From: Miscanthus floridulus
Lineage: Eukaryota; Streptophyta; Magnoliopsida; Poales; Poaceae
Direction: 5' to 3'
Length of the DNA: 64,000 nt
NCBI RefSeq assembly: GCF_019320115.1
Contig: NC_089581.1
Location: 69,832,448 to 69,896,447, forward strand
Shown: positions 1-9,325 of the stretch, in pieces
How the letters are laid out: every line of letters begins with the position of its first letter
Position numbering within the stretch: the stretch's first letter is position 1
The notes under the pieces: model-generated
The model's input: the letters and a program-made list of their open reading frames with translations, nothing else
What the model was told of the DNA's origin: nothing
Databases searched by the model: none
Translations under genes and position numbers: made by a program

Positions 1-748
1 ATCTTACAAGACCCAACGAACTAGGTACTACGACAAGCAAGGTAGCAAAGAGGAACCCGAACACAGCTAGGCTCTGGAACGACTACGTGTTCCAAATTGC
101 TACTCGGTAGAACAAACCGCACTCGGCTACATTGTTTTCTTCAAAAGACGGACGTAGTGCATCCAAGGCGTAAATCAGCAGCATGGTGGGACAACATGGA
201 GCAGAGAAGGACGGCAGGCATCTGTCTACCCAAGTCTGATGTGATGCTGGATATGGTGTTGATCTGCACCGGACAGTCTTAGGGCAGGCGATGAGGATCA
301 ACCTAGAACTGCTAGATGAAGGAACGTATCCCACATCACAAGACTCCATCCGACTACCGCCACGTACTTCCAAGTACAATGCTACTGCAGGATTAGCCTA
401 CCTCTAATCCCTATCACAAGACTCCCTCTAGCTATGGCAACATACACAAGAACTGCAAAATACGCCCGGAGGCTGCTCTACTTCACAAACTACCATATTC
501 GTGACTATGGAGATTTCAGACCACGCAACAAAATGCTCGATGAATCAAAACAACACACAAGGAGGATATTTATAGGCCAAAAAAGCGGTGCACATGGACC
601 AAGAGCACCAATGGAACAAACCTAACAAAGGACACAGTGGAAAGACAGAATTCAATAAAAGAGGACTCAGGCGTGAAGGAGTAGTACTCAAGAACAAGCA
701 TATTCGGAATAATATACCAACACTGTGCAACTCGTGAACAAACATCAA
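1..748. other. Unassigned flank left of the tandem array
   Basis: No coding frame longer than about 100 codons and no recognisable domain. The text is A-rich on the plus strand and resembles the 3' untranslated portion of a grass gypsy element: the phrase around 50-70 (gaacccgaacacagct) is similar to 12276-12292 on the other side of the array. That suggests, without proving it, that the array sits inside one older gypsy element whose 3' part continues at 11934. Confidence 0.3.
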
Positions 749-1516
749 GCCGGTAAGTTCGATTTGTGGAGATCTCGACGTTGGCGATCCAGCTTCAAAT
801 CAGACACGATTCGAACCCTGCAACCGTTACACCACTGCTCCGTTGGTTATCAACCAAGCACAACTTGATTGACCTCGCCAAGAAGGCTTTTCCTGCAAGC
901 GAATCGAAGAGCACAAGCAAGAAGGTAAAACACGCAATCTGATATTGCAAATATGAATGACGCGAATATCAATAGAGGGTTCTAGAACTCGGTTCCAAAG
1001 GACTAATCGACACAGTGGAGGAGATCAAGAACGGGGGCCCTAGATCACTGTAAAAGGATTTGTCACCACAGTTACAATGAACGATTCAGTTTCTCGATGG
1101 AAAACTAAACTCTAAAACAAAACCCAATTGTATAGCAGCGGCGGCGGCTGTGTTTATAGTCTAAGACTCGACCTAGGGTTGGGTACGGCCAGGGGTTGGG
1201 CGCCCACAACTTGGGCTTAAGGCCCGACACGATACATGGCCAAGTTGGCCCAAACAGGTGACGCAGCACCTTGTCGTGGTCACACAGAATGATCCACGGA
1301 CCTTCTGGAGCTAGGACCAGATCCAAAACGACGGCGTCGTCGTCCCCTTTCCAACGCATCCAAGAACGGCCCGTTTCGACGTCGTATGAGGAAGTTATGA
1401 CCGAAACAGTGACGACGTGTCTGCTGAATCCGAGGGTGACGTGGTAGCTGAGTTGGAAACGAATTGCAACTTGGGGAAGACCATGGCGTCGGTGTGTCCA
1501 GCGTGGCGATGTCCTC
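749..1516 (-). repeat. LTR copy 1 of the array
   Basis: Left-most and most diverged LTR. It differs from the others at several sites, for example ccctagatc instead of ccctggatc near 1040, gtacggcc near 1175 and gagctagga near 1310. The last part of the gag-protease frame (about 79 codons) runs into it. The inner edge is fixed by the adjacent purine tract. The outer edge is fixed only by loss of homology at 749 and does not show the usual terminal CA on the minus strand. A gattcgaacc tRNA-like box lies at 808-817. Confidence 0.7.
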
Positions 1517-3253
1517 ATCATCCTCCCCTTCTCGAATTGGAGTCGTCCTCGACTCCATCTTGGCGATGTCCTCATCATCCCCTCCTTGTAGAATTGGAGT
1601 CGTCCTCGACTCCATCCCATCATCAGCGAACTCCTGCAAAAGGTTAGTGACAGCAGGCAATGCACCAGACATAAAAGGTTGACAAAACATAGTATAACAT
1701 GGTGCATCAGGATTATCACATAACTCAGCAGTAGCTGGAGTTGTAGCAAGAAAAGCACCTCCTTTTAACTTAATCCCATTATTTTTAGCAATGTCTGTTG
1801 GAGGTTTATTTTTGATCTCAATAGCATGTTTAATAATATCCGTAGGAGACAAAGGCAGCAATGTAATTTTCTTGTCCTTATGTATGATAGTGTATGCATT
1901 AGTTCTACCATGGTGTAAAGCATCATTATCAAATTCCCATGGTCGACCTAACAAAATGGAACAAGCTTGCATAGGGACAACATCAAAATCAGCAGTATCA
2001 TGATAAGAGCATGTGAAAAAACTAATGCGTGCTGATTTAGTTACCTTAGTCTTACCACTATTATTGAACCATTGAAGTTTATATGGATACGAATGTTGTC
2101 GTGTGGTCAAGCCAATCTTGTCAACCAAATCTGAACTCACCAAGTTGTTGCAACTCCCGCCATCAATGATAGTGAGAACACGACAACCATGCACAATGAG
2201 ATACATGTGGAACAAATTGTGGCGTTGGATCTTCATCTCTTCTTCATGTCCCACACGTGTACTCAACACACGCTGCACAAGAAGGCTAGGGTAGTCCGCG
2301 GCAGCAGCCACGGAGTCAATGGTGATGGCCTCCTTGTCTTGATCGCCCTTGGTGGGATCTGCATCAATGTTAGCAGCAAGGGCTAAATCATCTTCAACAT
2401 CACTAGCACTTACATATCCATCCTCGGTAGCAATGAAAGCGCGACGACTGGGGCACTCCTTCATGACATGTCCCATGCCTTTGCATCGGTGGCAAATGAT
2501 TTTAGAGCTGGACGAGGAGGAGCTAGTAGAAGCACCCGGAGTTCCACCTTTCTTCAACTGTGGAAACTGCACATTAGACAATTTACTTACCCCGGAAGAA
2601 AATGGAGGTGTAGATGGATGTGGTGCAACAGGAAGCTTGGGCGTCTCCAGCTCGGAACGCTGCTGAAAATTCCTCCCATTGTTAGACCTGAAAGGCTGGT
2701 GTTGTTTGCGTCCCTGTACTTCTCGTTCTGCCTTAATAGCAAGATGATACAATTGGGAAAAATTGCGCCATTCTTTGTAATCAAGTATGTTCTGTATATC
2801 ATGGTTTAAACCACCAAAAAATCTAGCACTAGCATCATCATCATCTTCATTTATACCACAACGTGCTAAACCAATAAGCAATTCTTGATAGTATGCTTCT
2901 ACTCCTTTATCACCTTGTTTTAAAGTTTGTAGTTTCAAACGTAAATCACGTTGGTAATAAGGAGGAACAAAACGAGATTTCATACGTTGCTTTAAAACAT
3001 TCCAAGTTTGAGGCACAGCAGCAGCATTATTAGCATTGCAAAGATCACTCCACCAGAACAAAGCAAAATTAGTAAACTCACTAGTAGCAAGTCTAACTCT
3101 ATGCTCAGGAGGAACATTATGAGAATCAAATTTTTGTTGAACAGCAAGCTCCCAATCTAAATATGCCTCTGGATCAACATTACCAGCAAAAGGAGGTAGA
3201 CTAAATTTAATTTTAGCAAAAGGATCATTATTACCATGATTATTACCTCCCAT
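1280..3253 (-). CDS. Gag-protease polyprotein, unit 1 (pol-deleted gypsy-type)
   Basis: Open frame of 657 codons starting MGGNNHGNND. A Ty3-type gag domain lies at about 30-175, a Ser-rich linker at 243-250, a CCHC zinc knuckle (CHRCKGMGHVMKEC) at 254-267, and a retroviral-type aspartic protease at about 345-470 with the active-site triad written DGG (364-366) and the ILLGRPW flap-side motif at 433-439. The frame then reaches NLLQEFADD, where full-length relatives continue into reverse transcriptase. Here it jumps in frame to the 3' end of the element: two 19-residue repeats beginning MESRTTPI (547-565 and 566-584), then about 79 residues encoded by the LTR. This is an internal pol deletion that keeps the frame open. 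Private residues: His212, Cys415, Thr420, Ile478, with Asp299. Gag would form particles. The protein could act only with polymerase and integrase supplied by another element. Confidence 0.8.
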   Translation of the reverse strand: MGGNNHGNNDPFAKIKFSLPPFAGNVDPEAYLDWELAVQQKFDSHNVPPEHRVRLATSEFTNFALFWWSDLCNANNAAAVPQTWNVLKQRMKSRFVPPYYQRDLRLKLQTLKQGDKGVEAYYQELLIGLARCGINEDDDDASARFFGGLNHDIQNILDYKEWRNFSQLYHLAIKAEREVQGRKQHQPFRSNNGRNFQQRSELETPKLPVAPHPSTPPFSSGVSKLSNVQFPQLKKGGTPGASTSSSSSSSKIICHRCKGMGHVMKECPSRRAFIATEDGYVSASDVEDDLALAANIDADPTKGDQDKEAITIDSVAAAADYPSLLVQRVLSTRVGHEEEMKIQRHNLFHMYLIVHGCRVLTIIDGGSCNNLVSSDLVDKIGLTTRQHSYPYKLQWFNNSGKTKVTKSARISFFTCSYHDTADFDVVPMQACSILLGRPWEFDNDALHHGRTNAYTIIHKDKKITLLPLSPTDIIKHAIEIKNKPPTDIAKNNGIKLKGGAFLATTPATAELCDNPDAPCYTMFCQPFMSGALPAVTNLLQEFADDGMESRTTPILQGGDDEDIAKMESRTTPIREGEDDEDIATLDTPTPWSSPSCNSFPTQLPRHPRIQQTRRHCFGHNFLIRRRNGPFLDALERGRRRRRFGSGPSSRRSVDHSV

Positions 3254-3351
3254 GCCGCGACGATTGAAGTTGAGGCGGCGACGGCGACCACCGTCAGCAT
3301 ACGCATCTTCATCACGAAAAACATCCGCATCTTCAGATCTTCCGAGAGGTA

Positions 3352-4119
3352 GCCGGTAAGTTCGATTTGTGGAGATCTCGACGTTGGCGATCCAGCTTCA
3401 AATCAGACACGATTCGAACCCTGCAACCGTTACACCACTGCTCCGTTGGTTATCAACCAAGCACAACTTGATTGACCTCGCCAAGAAGGCTTTTCCTGCA
3501 AGCGAATCGAAGAGCACAAGCAAGAAGGTAAAACACGCAATCTGATATTGCAAATATGAATGACGCGAATATCAATAGAGGGTTCTAGAACTCGGTTCCA
3601 AAGGACTAATCGACACAGTGGAGGAGATCAAGAACGGGGGCCCTGGATCACTGTAAAAGGATTTGTCACCACAGTTACAATGAACGATTCAGTTTCTCGA
3701 TGGAAAACTAAACTCTAAAACAAAACCCAATTGTATAGCAGCGGCGGCGGCTGTGTTTATAGTCTAAGACTCGACCTAGGGTTGGGGACGGCCAGGGGTT
3801 GGGCGCCCACAACTTGGGCTTAAGGCCCGACACGATACATGGCCAAGTTGGCCCAAACAGGTGACGCAGCACCTTGTCGTGGTCACACAGAATGATCCAC
3901 GGACCTTCTGGAGCTGGGACCAGATCCAAAACGACGGCGTCGTCGTCCCCTTTCCAACGCATCCAAGAACGGCCCGTTTCGACGTCGTATGAGGAAGTTA
4001 TGACCGAAACAGTGACGACGTGTCTGCTGAATCCGAGGGTGACGTGGTAGCTGAGTTGGAAACGAATTGCAACTTGGGGAAGACCATGGCGTCGGTGTGT
4101 CCAGCGTGGCGATGTCCTC
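3352..4119 (-). repeat. LTR copy 2 of the array
   Basis: Same segment as the first LTR copy, 2603 bp further right. It carries the ccctggatc, gggacggcc and gagctggga variants shared by copies 2 to 5. It joins the internal region of unit 1 (left) to that of unit 2 (right). Confidence 0.75.
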
Positions 4120-5856
4120 ATCATCCTCCCCTTCTCGAATTGGAGTCGTCCTCGACTCCATCTTGGCGATGTCCTCATCATCCCCTCCTTGTAGAATTGG
4201 AGTCGTCCTCGACTCCATCCCATCATCAGCGAACTCCTGCAAAAGGTTAGTGACAGCAGGCAATGCACCAGACATAAAAGGTTGACAAAACATAGTATAA
4301 CATGGTGCATCAGGATTATCACATAACTCAGCAGTAGCTGGAGTTGTAGCAAGAAAAGCACCTCCTTTTAACTTAATCCCATTATTTTTAGCAATGTCTG
4401 TTGGAGGTTTATTTTTGATCTCATTAGCATGTTTAATAATATCCGTAGGAGACAAAGGCAGCAATGTAATTTTCTTGTCCTTATGTATGATAGTGTATGC
4501 ATTAGTTCTACCATGGTGTAAAGCATCATTATCAAATTCCCATGGTCGACCTAACAAAATGGAACAAGCTTGCATAGGGACAACATCAAAATCAGCAATA
4601 TCATGATAAGAGCCTGTGAAAAAACTAATGCGTGCTGATTTAGTTACCTTAGTCTTACCACTATTATTGAACCATTGAAGTTTATATGGATACGAATGTT
4701 GTCGTGTGGTCAAGCCAATCTTGTCAACCAAATCTGAACTCACCAAGTTGTTGCAACTCCCGCCATCAATGATAGTGAGAACACGACAACCATGCACAAT
4801 GAGATACATGTGGAACAAATTGTGGCGTTGGATCTTCATCTCTTCTTCATGTCCCACACGTGTACTCAACACACGCTGCACAAGAAGGCTAGGGTAGTCC
4901 GCGGCAGCAGCCACGGAGTCAATGGTGATGGCCTCCTTGTCTTGATCGCCCTTGGTGGGATATGCATCAATGTTAGCAGCAAGGGCTAAATCATCTTCAA
5001 CATCACTAGCACTTACATATCCATCCTCGGTAGCAATGAAAGCGCGACGACTGGGGCACTCCTTCATGACATGTCCCATGCCTTTGCATCGGTGGCAAAT
5101 GATTTTAGAGCTGGACGAGGAGGAGCTAGTAGAAGCACCCGGAGTTCCACCTTTCTTCAACTGTGGAAACTGCACATTAGACAATTTACTTACCCCGGAA
5201 GAAAATGGAGGTGTAGATGGCTGTGGTGCAACAGGAAGCTTGGGCGTCTCCAGCTCGGAACGCTGCTGAAAATTCCTCCCATTGTTAGACCTGAAAGGCT
5301 GGTGTTGTTTGCGTCCCTGTACTTCTCGTTCTGCCTTAATAGCAAGATGATACAATTGGGAAAAATTGCGCCATTCTTTGTAATCAAGTATGTTCTGTAT
5401 ATCATGGTTTAAACCACCAAAAAATCTAGCACTAGCATCATCATCATCTTCATTTATACCACAACGTGCTAAACCAATAAGCAATTCTTGATAGTATGCT
5501 TCTACTCCTTTATCACCTTGTTTTAAAGTTTGTAGTTTCAAACGTAAATCACGTTGGTAATAAGGAGGAACAAAACGAGATTTCATACGTTGCTTTAAAA
5601 CATTCCAAGTTTGAGGCACAGCAGCAGCATTATTAGCATTGCAAAGATCACTCCACCAGAACAAAGCAAAATTAGTAAACTCACTAGTAGCAAGTCTAAC
5701 TCTATGCTCAGGAGGAACATTATGAGAATCAAATTTTTGTTGAACAGCAAGCTCCCAATCTAAATATGCCTCTGGATCAACATTACCAGCAAAAGGAGGT
5801 AGACTAAATTTAATTTTAGCAAAAGGATCATTATTACCATGATTATTACCTCCCAT
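3883..5856 (-). CDS. Gag-protease polyprotein, unit 2
   Basis: Second open copy of the 657-codon frame, with the same domain order as unit 1: gag at about 30-175, CCHC knuckle 254-267, protease DGG 364-366, and two MESRTTPI repeats before the LTR-encoded tail. It differs from unit 1 at Gln212, Tyr299 (Asp in units 1 and 3), Gly415, Ile420 and Asn478. No stop or frameshift is present, so the duplication is recent, or the frame has been kept open. Expression cannot be judged from sequence alone. The nearest upstream (right-hand) LTR would act as promoter. Confidence 0.8.
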   Translation of the reverse strand: MGGNNHGNNDPFAKIKFSLPPFAGNVDPEAYLDWELAVQQKFDSHNVPPEHRVRLATSEFTNFALFWWSDLCNANNAAAVPQTWNVLKQRMKSRFVPPYYQRDLRLKLQTLKQGDKGVEAYYQELLIGLARCGINEDDDDASARFFGGLNHDIQNILDYKEWRNFSQLYHLAIKAEREVQGRKQHQPFRSNNGRNFQQRSELETPKLPVAPQPSTPPFSSGVSKLSNVQFPQLKKGGTPGASTSSSSSSSKIICHRCKGMGHVMKECPSRRAFIATEDGYVSASDVEDDLALAANIDAYPTKGDQDKEAITIDSVAAAADYPSLLVQRVLSTRVGHEEEMKIQRHNLFHMYLIVHGCRVLTIIDGGSCNNLVSSDLVDKIGLTTRQHSYPYKLQWFNNSGKTKVTKSARISFFTGSYHDIADFDVVPMQACSILLGRPWEFDNDALHHGRTNAYTIIHKDKKITLLPLSPTDIIKHANEIKNKPPTDIAKNNGIKLKGGAFLATTPATAELCDNPDAPCYTMFCQPFMSGALPAVTNLLQEFADDGMESRTTPILQGGDDEDIAKMESRTTPIREGEDDEDIATLDTPTPWSSPSCNSFPTQLPRHPRIQQTRRHCFGHNFLIRRRNGPFLDALERGRRRRRFGSGPSSRRSVDHSV

Positions 5857-5954
5857 GCCGCGACGATTGAAGTTGAGGCGGCGACGGCGACCACCGTCAG
5901 CATACGCATCTTCATCACGAAAAACATCCGCATCTTCAGATCTTCCGAGAGGTA

Positions 5955-6722
5955 GCCGGTAAGTTCGATTTGTGGAGATCTCGACGTTGGCGATCCAGCT
6001 TCAAATCAGACACGATTCGAACCCTGCAACCGTTACACCACTGCTCCGTTGGTTATCAACCAAGCACAACTTGATTGACCTCGCCAAGAAGGCTTTTCCT
6101 GCAAGCGAATCGAAGAGCACAAGCAAGAAGGTAAAACACGCAATCTGATATTGCAAATATGAATGACGCGAATATCAATAGAGGGTTCTAGAACTCGGTT
6201 CCAAAGGACTAATCGACACAGTGGAGGAGATCAAGAACGGGGGCCCTGGATCACTGTAAAAGGATTTGTCACCACAGTTACAATGAACGATTCAGTTTCT
6301 CGATGGAAAACTAAACTCTAAAACAAAACCCAATTGTATAGCAGCGGCGGCGGCTGTGTTTATAGTCTAAGACTCGACCTAGGGTTGGGGACGGCCAGGG
6401 GTTGGGCGCCCACAACTTGGGCTTAAGGCCCGACACGATACATGGCCAAGTTGGCCCAAACAGGTGACGCAGCACCTTGTCGTGGTCACACAGAATGATC
6501 CACGGACCTTCTGGAGCTGGGACCAGATCCAAAACGACGGCGTCGTCGTCCCCTTTCCAACGCATCCAAGAACGGCCCGTTTCGACGTCGTATGAGGAAG
6601 TTATGACCGAAACAGTGACGACGTGTCTGCTGAATCCGAGGGTGACGTGGTAGCTGAGTTGGAAACGAATTGCAACTTGGGGAAGACCATGGCGTCGGTG
6701 TGTCCAGCGTGGCGATGTCCTC
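5955..6722 (-). repeat. LTR copy 3 of the array
   Basis: At the positions inspected it is identical to LTR copy 2, as expected for a very young duplication. It lies between the second and third internal regions. Confidence 0.75.
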
Positions 6723-8459
6723 ATCATCCTCCCCTTCTCGAATTGGAGTCGTCCTCGACTCCATCTTGGCGATGTCCTCATCATCCCCTCCTTGTAGAAT
6801 TGGAGTCGTCCTCGACTCCATCCCATCATCAGCGAACTCCTGCAAAAGGTTAGTGACAGCAGGCAATGCACCAGACATAAAAGGTTGACAAAACATAGTA
6901 TAACATGGTGCATCAGGATTATCACATAACTCAGCAGTAGCTGGAGTTGTAGCAAGAAAAGCACCTCCTTTTAACTTAATCCCATTATTTTTAGCAATGT
7001 CTGTTGGAGGTTTATTTTTGATCTCATTAGCATGTTTAATAATATCCGTAGGAGACAAAGGCAGCAATGTAATTTTCTTGTCCTTATGTATGATAGTGTA
7101 TGCATTAGTTCTACCATGGTGTAAAGCATCATTATCAAATTCCCATGGTCGACCTAACAAAATGGAACAAGCTTGCATAGGGACAACATCAAAATCAGCA
7201 ATATCATGATAAGAGCCTGTGAAAAAACTAATGCGTGCTGATTTAGTTACCTTAGTCTTACCACTATTATTGAACCATTGAAGTTTATATGGATACGAAT
7301 GTTGTCGTGTGGTCAAGCCAATCTTGTCAACCAAATCTGAACTCACCAAGTTGTTGCAACTCCCGCCATCAATGATAGTGAGAACACGACAACCATGCAC
7401 AATGAGATACATGTGGAACAAATTGTGGCGTTGGATCTTCATCTCTTCTTCATGTCCCACACGTGTACTCAACACACGCTGCACAAGAAGGCTAGGGTAG
7501 TCCGCGGCAGCAGCCACGGAGTCAATGGTGATGGCCTCCTTGTCTTGATCGCCCTTGGTGGGATCTGCATCAATGTTAGCAGCAAGGGCTAAATCATCTT
7601 CAACATCACTAGCACTTACATATCCATCCTCGGTAGCAATGAAAGCGCGACGACTGGGGCACTCCTTCATGACATGTCCCATGCCTTTGCATCGGTGGCA
7701 AATGATTTTAGAGCTGGACGAGGAGGAGCTAGTAGAAGCACCCGGAGTTCCACCTTTCTTCAACTGTGGAAACTGCACATTAGACAATTTACTTACCCCG
7801 GAAGAAAATGGAGGTGTAGATGGCTGTGGTGCAACAGGAAGCTTGGGCGTCTCCAGCTCGGAACGCTGCTGAAAATTCCTCCCATTGTTAGACCTGAAAG
7901 GCTGGTGTTGTTTGCGTCCCTGTACTTCTCGTTCTGCCTTAATAGCAAGATGATACAATTGGGAAAAATTGCGCCATTCTTTGTAATCAAGTATGTTCTG
8001 TATATCATGGTTTAAACCACCAAAAAATCTAGCACTAGCATCATCATCATCTTCATTTATACCACAACGTGCTAAACCAATAAGCAATTCTTGATAGTAT
8101 GCTTCTACTCCTTTATCACCTTGTTTTAAAGTTTGTAGTTTCAAACGTAAATCACGTTGGTAATAAGGAGGAACAAAACGAGATTTCATACGTTGCTTTA
8201 AAACATTCCAAGTTTGAGGCACAGCAGCAGCATTATTAGCATTGCAAAGATCACTCCACCAGAACAAAGCAAAATTAGTAAACTCACTAGTAGCAAGTCT
8301 AACTCTATGCTCAGGAGGAACATTATGAGAATCAAATTTTTGTTGAACAGCAAGCTCCCAATCTAAATATGCCTCTGGATCAACATTACCAGCAAAAGGA
8401 GGTAGACTAAATTTAATTTTAGCAAAAGGATCATTATTACCATGATTATTACCTCCCAT
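6486..8459 (-). CDS. Gag-protease polyprotein, unit 3
   Basis: Third open copy, 657 codons. It is identical to unit 2 in the translated residues compared except Asp299 in place of Tyr299, which it shares with unit 1. Zinc knuckle, DGG protease active site and the doubled MESRTTPI segment are all intact. It sits between LTR copies 3 and 4. Confidence 0.8.
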   Translation of the reverse strand: MGGNNHGNNDPFAKIKFSLPPFAGNVDPEAYLDWELAVQQKFDSHNVPPEHRVRLATSEFTNFALFWWSDLCNANNAAAVPQTWNVLKQRMKSRFVPPYYQRDLRLKLQTLKQGDKGVEAYYQELLIGLARCGINEDDDDASARFFGGLNHDIQNILDYKEWRNFSQLYHLAIKAEREVQGRKQHQPFRSNNGRNFQQRSELETPKLPVAPQPSTPPFSSGVSKLSNVQFPQLKKGGTPGASTSSSSSSSKIICHRCKGMGHVMKECPSRRAFIATEDGYVSASDVEDDLALAANIDADPTKGDQDKEAITIDSVAAAADYPSLLVQRVLSTRVGHEEEMKIQRHNLFHMYLIVHGCRVLTIIDGGSCNNLVSSDLVDKIGLTTRQHSYPYKLQWFNNSGKTKVTKSARISFFTGSYHDIADFDVVPMQACSILLGRPWEFDNDALHHGRTNAYTIIHKDKKITLLPLSPTDIIKHANEIKNKPPTDIAKNNGIKLKGGAFLATTPATAELCDNPDAPCYTMFCQPFMSGALPAVTNLLQEFADDGMESRTTPILQGGDDEDIAKMESRTTPIREGEDDEDIATLDTPTPWSSPSCNSFPTQLPRHPRIQQTRRHCFGHNFLIRRRNGPFLDALERGRRRRRFGSGPSSRRSVDHSV

Positions 8460-8557
8460 GCCGCGACGATTGAAGTTGAGGCGGCGACGGCGACCACCGT
8501 CAGCATACGCATCTTCATCACGAAAAACATCCGCATCTTCAGATCTTCCGAGAGGTA

Positions 8558-9325
8558 GCCGGTAAGTTCGATTTGTGGAGATCTCGACGTTGGCGATCCA
8601 GCTTCAAATCAGACACGATTCGAACCCTGCAACCGTTACACCACTGCTCCGTTGGTTATCAACCAAGCACAACTTGATTGACCTCGCCAAGAAGGCTTTT
8701 CCTGCAAGCGAATCGAAGAGCACAAGCAAGAAGGTAAAACACGCAATCTGATATTGCAAATATGAATGACACGAATATCAATAGAGGGTTCTAGAACTCG
8801 GTTCCAAAGGACTAATCGACACAGTGGAGGAGATCAAGAACGGGGGCCCTGGATCACTGTAAAAGGATTTGTCACCACAGTTACAATGAACGATTCAGTT
8901 TCTCGATGGAAAACTAAACTCTAAAACAAAACCCAATTGTATAGCAGCGGCGGCGGCTGTGTTTATAGTCTAAGACTCGACCTAGGGTTGGGGACGGCCA
9001 GGGGTTGGGCGCCCACAACTTGGGCTTAAGGCCCGACACGATACATGGCCAAGTTGGCCCAAACAGGTGACGCAGCACCTTGTCGTGGTCACACAGAATG
9101 ATCCACGGACCTTCTGGAGCTGGGACCAGATCCAAAACGACGGCGTCGTCGTCCCCTTTCCAACGCATCCAAGAACGGCCCGTTTCGACGTCGTATGAGG
9201 AAGTTATGACCGAAACAGTGACGACGTGTCTGCTGAATCCGAGGGTGACGTGGTAGCTGAGTTGGAAACGAATTGCAACTTGGGGAAGACCATGGCGTCG
9301 GTGTGTCCAGCGTGGCGATGTCCTC
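8558..9325 (-). repeat. LTR copy 4 of the array
   Basis: Same as copies 2 and 3 except for a private change near 8770 (gaatgacacg where the others read gaatgacgcg), a CpG-type transition compatible with 5-methylcytosine deamination. It lies between internal regions 3 and 4. Confidence 0.75.

Noticed and set aside
808..840. tRNA-like B box (minus GGTTCGAATC) and tggtgtaacgg phrase in each LTR copy
   Set aside because: Resembles a tRNA T-loop box, but no acceptor stem, anticodon arm or paired T stem can be drawn. Treated as chance or an old tRNA-like remnant.
1105..1758. 217-codon minus frame repeated in the first three array units
   Set aside because: Overlaps the end of the gag-protease frame and the LTR in another frame. 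Leu/Arg/Trp-rich, no domain. Repeated only because the DNA is repeated.
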